A DNA stretch of 64,000 bases from UBA1429 sp964482225 (GTDB lineage: Bacteria; Chloroflexota; Anaerolineae; UBA1429), in contig CAYZWT010000013.1 of assembly GCA_964482225.1 (NCBI GenBank), positions 1 to 64,000 on the forward strand, given 5' to 3'. Of the stretch, positions 27,146-35,584 are shown in pieces. Below the pieces are notes generated by a model. The model did not search any database, was not told the origin of the DNA, and was given only the letters and a program-made list of their open reading frames with translations. How positions within the stretch are numbered: the stretch's first letter is position 1; each line of letters opens with the position of its first letter. A program made the translations under genes and the position numbers.

Positions 27146-29587
27146 TCAACCGTACATCTCGCGCAAGAGCACATAGGCTATGCTCAACAGCCAGACGAAA
27201 ATCGCCAGCTTGGCCCGGCCACGCAAGCAACGCACGCCCGCCACCAGCGCGATGATGCCAATGATGCCGACGAGGCCGGCGGCGCCGATGGCGAGAACCC
27301 CTTCCGCGTCAGGGGCCGCGCCTTGCCAAGACATGCGAGAGAGGCCGGCGATGATTGCCCAGAGCATAGCTGTCACGCCGAGCAGCAAGACCCCCAACGC
27401 CAGAGTCACCAGCCCCAATAGGATTCTCCAGACGCCGACTTGGCGCTTCGGCGCCCGATCCGTCCGCGCCGGGTGTGGCCTAACCTTAGCGACCTTGGGC
27501 TTGGCCACGGTGGCCTTGGGCTTTGGCTCCGGGGCGCGCTCTACAACGGCCTGCTGCGCAGGCGCCGGCGCGGCGCGCTCCGGCAGGGGCCGTACCGTCA
27601 ACGCGCCGTTGGCGACCGCCACCGGCTGCTCGGCGACCAGCGCCTGCACGGCAAAGGGCAGCGTCTGGTGTAGCCCCTGGGGGGCGCGCTGCCCCGGTTT
27701 GATCGTCACCGCGACGGCCCGTGAGCTGCCGGGCGTCAGGGCAAACGCGCCCTGCGCGAGTTGCACCTCCACCGCGTCGGCGGGGTCACTGGCCCGCAAC
27801 GTGATCTGCTCGGCTGCGTTGCCCTGGTTCTCTACGGTCAAAGTGCCCTCGCCCTGGTCGGTATAGACGCTGGGATGCAGGCTCAACGCCACACGGCGCA
27901 CCGCCGCGATGGCAACCACGCCCTGCGCCTCGGCGTGGCGCGTGGCATCGGCCCGCGACATCACATGCACGATAAAAGAATGCTCCCCCGCGAGAGGGGC
28001 CGGGTCACCGGGAGCGCGCACGATGATGGCCAACACGCCGCCGTCTTCCGGCGCCAGCATCAGGTCGCTCTCCGGCAGGCTGACCCACGCGCCGGGCAGG
28101 CCCTCCACACGCGCGTAAAAGTGATCAACGTGAGGCTGGTGATTGAGCAACTGCGCCGTGATCTGGCCTTGCCCGGAAGGCTCAAGGCTCAGCGTTGAGG
28201 GCAAGAGACGCAGTTCCAGCGCGCCTGCTGGCGCCGGGGTGCGATCGGCGTGGGTTGCCGCGGGCGGCGGCGTGGGCGTGGTAGAGATACCCTCCAGAGC
28301 CAACCAGTAGCCGCCGATGCGCAGGCGGCGCCCGGGCAGCCAGCGCTCGGCGACGCCGGGCAGGATGCGCTCGCCCTCAAGAAAGGTGCCATTGGTGCTG
28401 TTGAGATCGGTCACCCTCACGCGCTGCCCCTCGCACGAGATGCGCGCATGGTGGCGCGAAACCGCAGTGGCGGGCAGCATCAGGTCGCTGTCTGCTTCGC
28501 GGCCCACCGTCAGCGTCCCTGAGGCGGGCAAGGGCACCGTCTCCGAGCGGCCCTCGGGATCGAGGATCACGATGCGGGCGCCCGCCAAGCCGTCAGAAGG
28601 AGGCGTTGGCAGAGCGTCCACCCTGGGCGCGGGAGCGGATTCGCTCTGGGTCAGCCAAGCCGCGCTGGTCTGCGATGCCGGGGCCAACGGCGTATCCTGC
28701 CGACGGTGGACGTACCTCTTGCGCATGTCGGCGATGGCGTCCCGAAGGGCCTCGCCTGTCTGGTAGCGATGGGCCGGGGCCTTGGCCAACGTCGTGAGGA
28801 TGGCGCGCTCGACCTCGCTGGGCAGATCGGGCATCAGCAGGCGAGGCGGTGGGGGCGCCTGGCGCGTGTGCGCCTGGAGCGCCTCGGGCAAAGAGCCGAC
28901 CGCAAAGGGGAGCTGCCCGGTGGCCAACTGGTAGAGAACGACGCCCAGAGCATAGATGTCTGCGCGGCCATCCACCGCCTGCCCCAGGCACTGCTCTGGC
29001 GCCATGTAGGCCGGGGTGCCCATAGCCTGCCCAGGCAGGGTCTGCGTGGCGCTCCGCGCGAGCTTGGCCAACCCAAAATCGGTTAGCACGGCCCGCACCA
29101 AAGGGCCTCGCCCGGCGCTTGCGTCGGCGCTCAGGGGTTGCAGCAGAATGTTCCCCGGCTTGATATCGCGGTGGGTGACCCCTCTGCTGTGGGCATACCC
29201 CAGAGCGTCGGCCAACTGCTCGATCAGGGCCAAAGCCTGATCCAGATCGAGCAGCATCCCTTGGGCGCTCAGTCGGTCCAGCCACTCTGCCAGGGTATGC
29301 CCCTGGCCAATGACGGCCATGACGATGTAGAGAAGGTCGGACTGACGGCTAAAGGCATAGACCCGGACGATGCTGGGGTGATCGAGGGCGGCGATGGCCC
29401 GCGCCTCCTGGAGAAAGCGGCTGCGAAAGCCCTCCTCGCGGGCGATGTGATCGTGCATGACCTTGATGGCCACGTCGCGATCCAGGGCCAGATCATGAGC
29501 CGCGTAGACGGCGCCCATGCCACCTTGCCCGATGAGGCGTTCGACACGATAGGTGTCGTCCAGGATCGCTCCCACGAGGTCGCGCAT
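27146..29587 (-). CDS. membrane Ser/Thr kinase with FHA domain
   Basis: An 813-residue protein: kinase domain (about 8-275; GQGGMGAVY, VAIKV, HRDIKPGN, DFGLAK, GTPAYMAPEQ), then FHA (about 340-425; VGREADSD, SRHHARI, LNSTNGTF), beta-sandwich repeats (about 445-650), a Pro/Ala/Lys-rich linker and two C-terminal membrane segments (about 720-745 and 760-780). The membrane segments come after the Ig-like part, so everything before them is probably cytoplasmic. It keeps a canonical HRD, unlike the operon kinases at 3250 and 8332. ATG 29587 has GGGGAG 8 bases upstream; the GTG two codons earlier is too close. It is a single-gene unit. Confidence 0.9.
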   Translation of the reverse strand: MRDLVGAILDDTYRVERLIGQGGMGAVYAAHDLALDRDVAIKVMHDHIAREEGFRSRFLQEARAIAALDHPSIVRVYAFSRQSDLLYIVMAVIGQGHTLAEWLDRLSAQGMLLDLDQALALIEQLADALGYAHSRGVTHRDIKPGNILLQPLSADASAGRGPLVRAVLTDFGLAKLARSATQTLPGQAMGTPAYMAPEQCLGQAVDGRADIYALGVVLYQLATGQLPFAVGSLPEALQAHTRQAPPPPRLLMPDLPSEVERAILTTLAKAPAHRYQTGEALRDAIADMRKRYVHRRQDTPLAPASQTSAAWLTQSESAPAPRVDALPTPPSDGLAGARIVILDPEGRSETVPLPASGTLTVGREADSDLMLPATAVSRHHARISCEGQRVRVTDLNSTNGTFLEGERILPGVAERWLPGRRLRIGGYWLALEGISTTPTPPPAATHADRTPAPAGALELRLLPSTLSLEPSGQGQITAQLLNHQPHVDHFYARVEGLPGAWVSLPESDLMLAPEDGGVLAIIVRAPGDPAPLAGEHSFIVHVMSRADATRHAEAQGVVAIAAVRRVALSLHPSVYTDQGEGTLTVENQGNAAEQITLRASDPADAVEVQLAQGAFALTPGSSRAVAVTIKPGQRAPQGLHQTLPFAVQALVAEQPVAVANGALTVRPLPERAAPAPAQQAVVERAPEPKPKATVAKPKVAKVRPHPARTDRAPKRQVGVWRILLGLVTLALGVLLLGVTAMLWAIIAGLSRMSWQGAAPDAEGVLAIGAAGLVGIIGIIALVAGVRCLRGRAKLAIFVWLLSIAYVLLREMYG

Positions 29588-29720
29588 CGCCACATCTCCC
29601 CGCCAACCAATGGCATTATGTCACACCCATAATGGCGGCGACGAGCGCCTTTGTCAAGTGTTGTGCGGCGTCGACAGGGTCTTTTCATTGTCCCGCTTAT
29701 GTATATTGGGCCTCCCCGTG

Positions 29721-29810
29721 AGCGAACATGGCGCATACATGCGCAGTTCGCCCGTACAAAAAGCGTACTAGAGAGCAAAAAAGCATGGGCAAAGACGAGC
29801 TTTGCCCATG
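29721..29810. repeat. two palindromes in the kinase/racemase spacer
   Basis: The first (29721-29750) pairs GCGAAC with GTTCGC around GCGCATACATGCGC. The second (29784-29810) is CATGGGCAAAG facing CTTTGCCCATG. Both combine motifs of the GGGCAAAG family. The rest of 29588-29897 has no visible gene. Confidence 0.6.
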
Positions 29811-29897
29811 TCGTCCGTGACTTGTCGCGGTCCCTTTACCATAAAAGCGACTTTGGAAACGCCGTGGAATCTCCTTGCCCCGCGCGTCGCGCGCGGG

Positions 29898-29926
29898 TTG
29901 ACACATAGCCCCTCTCTCGATATGCT
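29898..29926 (+). promoter_or_regulatory. sigma-70 promoter of the racemase-family gene
   Basis: TTGACA at 29898-29903 and TATGCT at 29921-29926, spacer 17, ending 49 bases before ATG 29976. Confidence 0.6.
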
Positions 29927-29975
29927 CCCCTGCGTCAGGCGCCCGCAGCACATATCCAAGGAGACGCCCATCGCC

Positions 29976-31343
29976 ATGCCATCAACCAGCCCTGAACAAC
30001 CCCTGGACCGCGTCAATACCTACTCGCGCCCGTCCGAGCTGCGCATCACCGACATCCGCATCGCCACCATCGTGGGCGCGCCCATGCGTTGTCCCCTCAT
30101 CCAGGTCATCACCAACCAGGGGCTGGTGGGCTATGGCGAGGTGCGCGATGGCGCCAGCAAGAGCTATGCCCTGATGCTCAAGAGCCGCCTGCTGGGCGAG
30201 AACCCCTGCAACGTGGATCGCGTCTTTCGGCGCATCAAGCAGTTTGGCGGCCACGCCCGCCAGGGCGGCGGCGTCAGCGGCATCGAGGTCGCCCTGTGGG
30301 ACCTGGCGGGCAAGGCCTATGGCGCGCCCGTCTACCAGATGCTGGGCGGCAAGTTCCGCGACCGGGTGCGCGTCTATTGCGATACCGATGTGCGCGGCAA
30401 GGCCGATGGCGCGGCCATGGGCCGCGCCCTGCAAAAGCGCATCGAGATGGGCTTTACCTTTCTCAAGATGGATGTGGGCATCGGCCTGCTCCAAGATGAG
30501 CCGGGCGCGCTGACGGCCCCGCTGGGTTACCTGGAAGAGACGCGCAGCGCCGTCCGCCGCCCCGGCCCCGAGCATGGCGAGGAGGCGCGCCGCGACCTGG
30601 CCCGCCGCTGGTATGACCTCAACAACACGGCCCACCCCTTTACCGGCATCCGCGTCACCGAACACGGTCTGGATCGCCTGGAGCAGTATGTGGCCGACGT
30701 GCGCGCCGTGATCGGCTATGACGTGCCCCTGGCCACCGACCATTTCGGCCACATCGGCATCGAGGACTGCATCAAGATCGCCCGCCGTCTGGACAAGTAC
30801 AACCTGGCCTGGTATGAGGACATGCTGCCCTGGCAGATGACGGAGCATTACGTGCGGCTGGCCCAGAGCTGCGCCACGCCCATCTGCACCGGCGAGGACA
30901 TCTATCTCAAAGACAGCTTTGCGCCCTTGCTGGCTTCCGGCGGCGTCTCGGTGATCCACCCCGACCTGCTGACTTGCGGCGGCATCTATGAGCTGAAAAA
31001 GATCGGCGACCTGGCCCAGGAGCATGGCGTGGCGATGGCGATCCATATGGCCGAATCGCCCATCGCCTGCATGGCCGCGGTGCACGCCGCCGCCGCCACG
31101 GAGAATTTCCTGGCGCTGGAGAACCACTCGGTGGACGTGCCCTGGTGGAACGATCTGGTGACGGGCCTGCCCAACCCCATCGTCCAGGATGGCCATATCG
31201 CCGTGCCCGACGCCCCGGGCCTGGGGATCGAGGCGTTGAACGACGAGGTGATCGCCGCACACCTGGATCCCGACGATCCGGGACTGTGGGAGCCCACCGA
31301 CGCCTGGGACCGTCTGGACTCCCACGACCGGCTCTGGAGCTGA
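29976..31343 (+). CDS. mandelate racemase/muconate lactonizing family dehydratase
   Basis: A 455-residue member of the enolase superfamily. The N-terminal capping domain is followed by GIEVALWDLAGKAYGAPVYQMLGGKFRDRV. The barrel has FLKMD (position of the base Lys), VPLATDHFG (metal Asp), LAWYEDML (metal Glu), ICTGEDIY (third ligand) and AIHMAESPI near the last strand. Such enzymes usually dehydrate sugar acids by proton abstraction next to a carboxylate. It is longer than the about 380-residue norm, with an insertion near residues 170-230. ATG 29976 has AAGGAG upstream. uxuA follows 214 bases on in the same direction, consistent with uronate or aldonate breakdown; the exact substrate is not visible. 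Confidence 0.83.
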   Translation: MPSTSPEQPLDRVNTYSRPSELRITDIRIATIVGAPMRCPLIQVITNQGLVGYGEVRDGASKSYALMLKSRLLGENPCNVDRVFRRIKQFGGHARQGGGVSGIEVALWDLAGKAYGAPVYQMLGGKFRDRVRVYCDTDVRGKADGAAMGRALQKRIEMGFTFLKMDVGIGLLQDEPGALTAPLGYLEETRSAVRRPGPEHGEEARRDLARRWYDLNNTAHPFTGIRVTEHGLDRLEQYVADVRAVIGYDVPLATDHFGHIGIEDCIKIARRLDKYNLAWYEDMLPWQMTEHYVRLAQSCATPICTGEDIYLKDSFAPLLASGGVSVIHPDLLTCGGIYELKKIGDLAQEHGVAMAIHMAESPIACMAAVHAAAATENFLALENHSVDVPWWNDLVTGLPNPIVQDGHIAVPDAPGLGIEALNDEVIAAHLDPDDPGLWEPTDAWDRLDSHDRLWS

Positions 31344-31390
31344 TCCTGCCTGACATGGTACATGGGGCGCGCGGAGCGTTCTGCATGTAA

Positions 31391-31466
31391 CGCGGGCGTC
31401 CGGCCGCGCGCTGCTGCGCTTCGGACGCTGCTGCGCTTCGTTGGCGGGCGAGACGCCCGCCCTCCA
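31391..31466. repeat. REP-like palindrome with short tandem repeat
   Basis: CGCTGCTGCGCTTCG appears twice (about 31409-31441), followed by GGCGGGCGAGACGCCCGCC at 31443-31461 and CTCCA. It is one of the dispersed palindrome family and lies between the racemase-family gene and uxuA. Confidence 0.65.
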
Positions 31467-31557
31467 AAGGGCGCTCCCGACGAGCCAGAATTGCCTGCTA
31501 TCCTGGACACTCTGCGAGAAGGATTGACAAGACCGCGTTGATGCAAGGAGACATCCC

Positions 31558-32538
31558 ATGCGCATCGGATTGGTGCTGCCCGAGATCACCGAGAGCTATC
31601 TCAAACTGGCCCGCCAGATCGGTGTGGACGATATCGTCACGACGCTGCGGGGCGCGCCGGGCCGCGAGCCGGTGTGGGCCTTTCGCCCGCTCATGGCCCA
31701 GCGCCAGCGCATCGAGGAGGCCGGGCTGACCTGGTCGGTCATTGAGAGCCTGCCGATCTCGGATACGGTCAAGCTGGGATTGCCCGGGCGCGACGCGGAG
31801 ATCGAGAACTGGCAGCGCTCGCTGCGCAACATCGGCGCGGCGGGCATCCCGATCATCTGCTACAACTGGATGGCGGTGTTCCCCTGGCTGCGCACCTCGT
31901 TCACCACCCGGGTGCGCGGGGGCGCCCTGGCCACCAGCTACCGCCACGAGCTGATGCAGCGTGGGCCAATGACCGAGCATGGCCAGGTGCCCGAGGAGCA
32001 GCTTTGGGAGAGCCTGGCCTACTTTCTCAAGGCCGTGGCGCCCGTGGCCGAGGAGGCGGGGGTCAAGCTGGCCATCCACCCGGACGACCCGCCCCTCTCG
32101 CCCATCTGCGGCATCGGGCGCATCCTGACCCACCCGGACGCCTTTCAGCGGGTGATTGATCTGGTCCCCAGCCCGGCCAACGGGATCACCTTTTGCCAGG
32201 GCTGCTTTGCCGAGATGGGCGTGGATATTCCGGCGACCATCGAGCGCTTTGGCCGCCAGGGCAAGCTGTTCTTTGCGCATTTCCGCAACCTGCGGGGCAC
32301 GGCCACTGACTTTTGCGAGGCGTTCCATGATGACGGCGACACCGACATGTTCGCCGCCATGCAAGCCTACTATCGCGTCGGCTTTGCGGGGCCGATGCGC
32401 CCCGACCATGTGCCCGCACTGGAGGGCGAGCCCAACGACCGCCCCGGCTATAGCCTGTGGGGTCGTTTTTTCGCCGTGGGCTATATGCGTGGGCTGATCG
32501 AGGGTGTAGAGAAAACGATGGGGATAGGGTCTCGCTAG
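31558..32538 (+). CDS. uxuA: mannonate dehydratase UxuA
   Basis: A 326-residue xylose-isomerase-like enzyme that converts D-mannonate to 2-keto-3-deoxygluconate in glucuronate catabolism. VIESLPISDTVKLGLPGRD, ICYNWMAVFPW, LAIHPDDPP, FCQGCFAEM and FFAHFRNLRG are characteristic of UxuA; the His and Cys in these motifs are metal ligands. Length is in the range of short bacterial UxuA. AAGGAG lies 7 bases before ATG 31558. The gene belongs with the racemase-family gene upstream; the KDG kinase and aldolase expected next are not adjacent, although PfkB (40432) and DapA-like (47601) genes occur elsewhere in the window. Confidence 0.92.
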   Translation: MRIGLVLPEITESYLKLARQIGVDDIVTTLRGAPGREPVWAFRPLMAQRQRIEEAGLTWSVIESLPISDTVKLGLPGRDAEIENWQRSLRNIGAAGIPIICYNWMAVFPWLRTSFTTRVRGGALATSYRHELMQRGPMTEHGQVPEEQLWESLAYFLKAVAPVAEEAGVKLAIHPDDPPLSPICGIGRILTHPDAFQRVIDLVPSPANGITFCQGCFAEMGVDIPATIERFGRQGKLFFAHFRNLRGTATDFCEAFHDDGDTDMFAAMQAYYRVGFAGPMRPDHVPALEGEPNDRPGYSLWGRFFAVGYMRGLIEGVEKTMGIGSR

Positions 32539-32563
32539 CGGCTAGATGGCCAGTGCGCCCCAT

Positions 32564-32595
32564 CCGGAGCGCGGACAGACCCGTCCGCGCTCCGG
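32564..32595. terminator. hairpin between convergent uxuA and glycerate kinase genes
   Basis: CCGGAGCGCGGAC pairs perfectly with GTCCGCGCTCCGG around a 6-base loop. It is centred between two convergent stop codons. No T-tract is present. Confidence 0.55.
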
Positions 32596-32604
32596 CTATC
32601 TCGC

Positions 32605-34038
32605 CTACTCTTGCGGCCCCACGTACATGACCCGCAGGTCCTGAACGTTGGTGCGCAGCACGCCGGTGTGGATCGCATCGCCGATGCCGCGCAGCAGGCC
32701 GCAGGTATTGTGCCGCCGTAGCTCCTCCGCCAGATCCAGGCCCGCCGCCGCGGCCCGCGCCACGGTATCGCCATCCACGATGCCACCGGCATACGCAGTG
32801 GGGCCATCGCTGCCGTCGGAATCCGCCGAGCCGATGACGATGCGGCGGCTGCCCGCGATACAGGCGGCCGCGCTGGCCACAAACTCGGAATTGCGCCCCC
32901 CCTCGCCAGGGCTCTTGCCCGTAGTCACCACCAGCTCGCCCCCGATCATAAAGACGGCCGGCGCCGCCAGAGGACGGTCATGCTGCTCGATCTCGCGGGC
33001 GATGCAGGCCATGCTCTCGCCCACCACGCGGGATTCCAGGCTGCTGAGGGCCGAGGCCAGGATGGTAGCGTTCAGCCCCAGCTCGCGGGCCTTGCGCTCC
33101 GCCGCGTTCAGCATGTACTCGGGCCCCATGACGCGGATGCGAAAGTGCGGCTTGTCGTACCACTCGTCGGTGCGCAGCTTGCCATAGGCCGGGTCCTTGC
33201 GCAAGAGGAACCGGCGCACGGAATCGGGGATCTCGTCCCAACAGCCATACTCGTGCAGCAAAAAGATGGCGTAATCGTACTCGTTGTTGATGTTGCGGGG
33301 CGGCTCCAGGCTGACGGGGTTCTTGGGCGGGCGCTCGTCGGTGGAGAACATGATCAAGGTCGCCTCGCCCACGTGGCGGCTGTGCTTTTGGCGCAAGGTC
33401 ATCAGCAAAAAGCGCACGGCATTGGCCACCGGCATGGGCGCGCCATGCTCCAGGTAGAGGATGCGGTTGGTCTCCTGGATGTCCTGCAACGTCAGGCCGG
33501 GGGCGGGCAGCGTCAGCAGGGCGGTGCCCCCGCCCGATTCAGACATGAACACGATGTCGCCCTTTTGGGCGCGGCGCTCGATCTCGACGATCTGCTGTGC
33601 GCCGATGACGCTATCCTCGTCGGGATTCGGGTGGCCCGCCAGGGTCACGCCCACCCGCTTGAGGCGGATCTGATCGCCCTTTTTGGCGTTCACATGCCCA
33701 TCGGTGATCAGGTCGCCCAGGATGTCCTCGATGGCCTCTGCCTGGCGCTGGGCGGCCTTGCCCCCGCCCACCAGATAGATGTCGCCGATCTGGTCCAGAT
33801 CCAGCGCCAGGGGCCCGGGCGGAAAGGGTCTGGGCCGCGTCATGTTGTGGCCCACCATCGGCCCCAGGGGGAACTCGTCCGAGCCGATGACCAGCTTGCC
33901 GCCCTCGATGCGCAGGGCCTTGCAGACGTTGTCATAAGGGTCTCCGGCGGCCATGCCCGCCTCCAGGATGTCCAGCACCTGGCGGCGGCCCTCGATCTGG
34001 CCGTGGGAGAGCAGTTCGTCGCGGTTCTTGATGATCAT
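32605..34038 (-). CDS. glycerate 2-kinase (MOFRL family)
   Basis: A 477-residue enzyme that phosphorylates D-glycerate to 2-phosphoglycerate. The N-terminal Rossmann part has VGGGKAAQRQAEAIEDIL and VTLAGHPNPDEDSVIGAQQI. SESGGGTALL is the Gly-rich substrate loop. The C-terminal MOFRL domain has GGELVVTTGKSPGEGGRNSEF and GSADSDGSDGPTAYAGGIVD. ATG 34038 follows AAGGTGG by 8 bases; the GTG at 34050 overlaps that site. An enolase-like gene lies directly upstream on the same strand (104-base gap), which suggests conversion of glycerate into phosphoenolpyruvate or a related step. Confidence 0.9.
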   Translation of the reverse strand: MIIKNRDELLSHGQIEGRRQVLDILEAGMAAGDPYDNVCKALRIEGGKLVIGSDEFPLGPMVGHNMTRPRPFPPGPLALDLDQIGDIYLVGGGKAAQRQAEAIEDILGDLITDGHVNAKKGDQIRLKRVGVTLAGHPNPDEDSVIGAQQIVEIERRAQKGDIVFMSESGGGTALLTLPAPGLTLQDIQETNRILYLEHGAPMPVANAVRFLLMTLRQKHSRHVGEATLIMFSTDERPPKNPVSLEPPRNINNEYDYAIFLLHEYGCWDEIPDSVRRFLLRKDPAYGKLRTDEWYDKPHFRIRVMGPEYMLNAAERKARELGLNATILASALSSLESRVVGESMACIAREIEQHDRPLAAPAVFMIGGELVVTTGKSPGEGGRNSEFVASAAACIAGSRRIVIGSADSDGSDGPTAYAGGIVDGDTVARAAAAGLDLAEELRRHNTCGLLRGIGDAIHTGVLRTNVQDLRVMYVGPQE

Positions 34039-34099
34039 CCCCTTACCCACCTTGCACGACCGGGCGCCCCCGCACCGGCCATGCCCGAGAATACGGAAA

Positions 34100-34124
34100 G
34101 AGGGGCGACGCGGGCCCGCCCCTC
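34100..34124 (-). terminator. hairpin between enolase-like and glycerate kinase genes
   Basis: GAGGGGCG pairs with CGCCCCTC; on the minus strand CTCTTTCC follows. It may lower read-through from the enolase-like gene into the kinase gene. Confidence 0.4.
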
Positions 34125-34142
34125 AACCAATTCCAAACGAGC

Positions 34143-35414
34143 CTAGCTGCGCAGCCGCAGACCCTCTTTGCCGGCGAACTGGGCGCGGGGGCCCAGCTCC
34201 TCCTCGATCCTGAGCAGGCGGTTGGCCGTATCGCCCGTGCCGCCCTCGCGCAGGTGCCCGGTGATCAGGCCCACGGCATAGTCGGCGATATCGGGCCCCT
34301 CGCCCCGGCTGCCGCAGGGCATGACGCCATAGCCGTGGCGGTGGGCCAAGCGCGTCATCTCGAACGCCTCGGTGATGGTGCCCACCTGGTTGACCTTGAG
34401 CAGCACGGCGTTGGCGGCGCCGATCTCGATGCCCCGGCGCACCCGCTCGGGGTTGGTGGTGAACAGGTCATCGCCCACGATCTCGATGGGCACCTCGCGG
34501 GTGAGGCGCGCATGGCCCTCGAAATCGTCCTCGTCCAGGGGGTCCTCGAAAATGACAAAGGGATAGTTGGCCACCATCCACTTGTAGAGCTCGATCAGCT
34601 CGTCCAGGGTCTTGTCCTCGGCGGAAAAGAGCCCCACAAAGACGCCCTTGTCGTTGTCAAAGTAGGTGCCGGCGGCCACATCCACCTGTAGGCCGATGCG
34701 CCCCTCATAGCCGCGCGAGACGATGGTCTCGGTCATGATATCCCACAGCTCGCGGTCGTGCTGGATCATGCCGGCGGGGATGAAACGCACGAACTGGGGG
34801 TCAAGGCCCAGGCGCTCGCCCAGGGTGCGCCGGAAGGTGCGCTCCACGTCCCAGGCGGCATAAGAGGCATCGGCAAAGGTGTCAAAGCCATAGCACATCA
34901 TCGAGTAGCTGGGCTTGTCGCCCGCCCGCTCGCCGCCGCCATAGCGCCGCGCGCCGTTCATCAGGCCCGCGCCGGGCACGGGCAGCACGCAGGCGTTGAC
35001 GCCGCCGATGTGGGCATACAGGGGGATCTCTAGACTGTTGGCCGCGGCCTTGAGCACCGCCGCCGAGACGCTGGCGATGGTGTTGCCGCCCAGCTTGCTA
35101 CGGTCGGGCGTGCCATCCAGTTCGAGCATGACGCGGTCAATCTCCGCCTGCCCGGTGGCATCCATGCCCACGAGGGCCGGGGCGATGAGATCATTGACCC
35201 GATCCACGGCGCGTTGCACGCCGCGCCCCGCCCAGCGGCTGCCGCCATCATAGGCGAACTGGACCTCGTAATCTCCCACGGAGAGGCCCGCCGTGACCGC
35301 GGCGACGCCGGTGGCCTCGTTCATGGTGGTGACGGTGGTTTCGATGCCGGGGTGCCCGCGCCACGTGAATACCTGGCGCGCCCTGACCGATGCGATGCGT
35401 GATCCTTTGGGCAT
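34143..35414 (-). CDS. divergent enolase-like protein
   Basis: A 423-residue protein with overall enolase architecture. Conserved: three metal ligands (Asp in GLQVDVAAGTYF, Glu in FVIFEDPLDEDDF, Asp in IVGDDLFTTNPER), the Lys in VLLKVNQVGTITEAFE, and the ending LLRIEEELG. Changed: the SGAST loop reads AGLSVGDYE, the VDIQEFMI region is replaced by GERAGDKPSYSMMCYGF, the SHRSGE loop reads CGSRGEG, and the second active-site Lys (GQIKTG) aligns with Arg in GHLREGG. It may therefore not be the housekeeping enolase. AAGGAGGG precedes ATG 35414 and a promoter lies at 35512-35540. Its neighbour makes 2-phosphoglycerate, the normal enolase substrate. Confidence 0.82.
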   Translation of the reverse strand: MPKGSRIASVRARQVFTWRGHPGIETTVTTMNEATGVAAVTAGLSVGDYEVQFAYDGGSRWAGRGVQRAVDRVNDLIAPALVGMDATGQAEIDRVMLELDGTPDRSKLGGNTIASVSAAVLKAAANSLEIPLYAHIGGVNACVLPVPGAGLMNGARRYGGGERAGDKPSYSMMCYGFDTFADASYAAWDVERTFRRTLGERLGLDPQFVRFIPAGMIQHDRELWDIMTETIVSRGYEGRIGLQVDVAAGTYFDNDKGVFVGLFSAEDKTLDELIELYKWMVANYPFVIFEDPLDEDDFEGHARLTREVPIEIVGDDLFTTNPERVRRGIEIGAANAVLLKVNQVGTITEAFEMTRLAHRHGYGVMPCGSRGEGPDIADYAVGLITGHLREGGTGDTANRLLRIEEELGPRAQFAGKEGLRLRS

Positions 35415-35511
35415 GGTCCCTCCTTGCCCCGCTGTTGCGTGTGGCATACGTCGGCGCCAGCGCCCCGGTTGCGTGCGGCCCTGGCAGGGGCGCCAGTCTG
35501 TAAACGCGGGC

Positions 35512-35540
35512 ACTATAGCGCAGAGGGGGGAGAGGCGCAA
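35512..35540 (-). promoter_or_regulatory. sigma-70 promoter of the enolase-like gene
   Basis: On the minus strand TTGCGC and TATAGT are separated by 17 bases, 97 bases before the start codon. Confidence 0.5.
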
Positions 35541-35584
35541 GTGGGGGGAGAGAGAGGGAGTCTATCCGCGCACGTCACGCCGCC

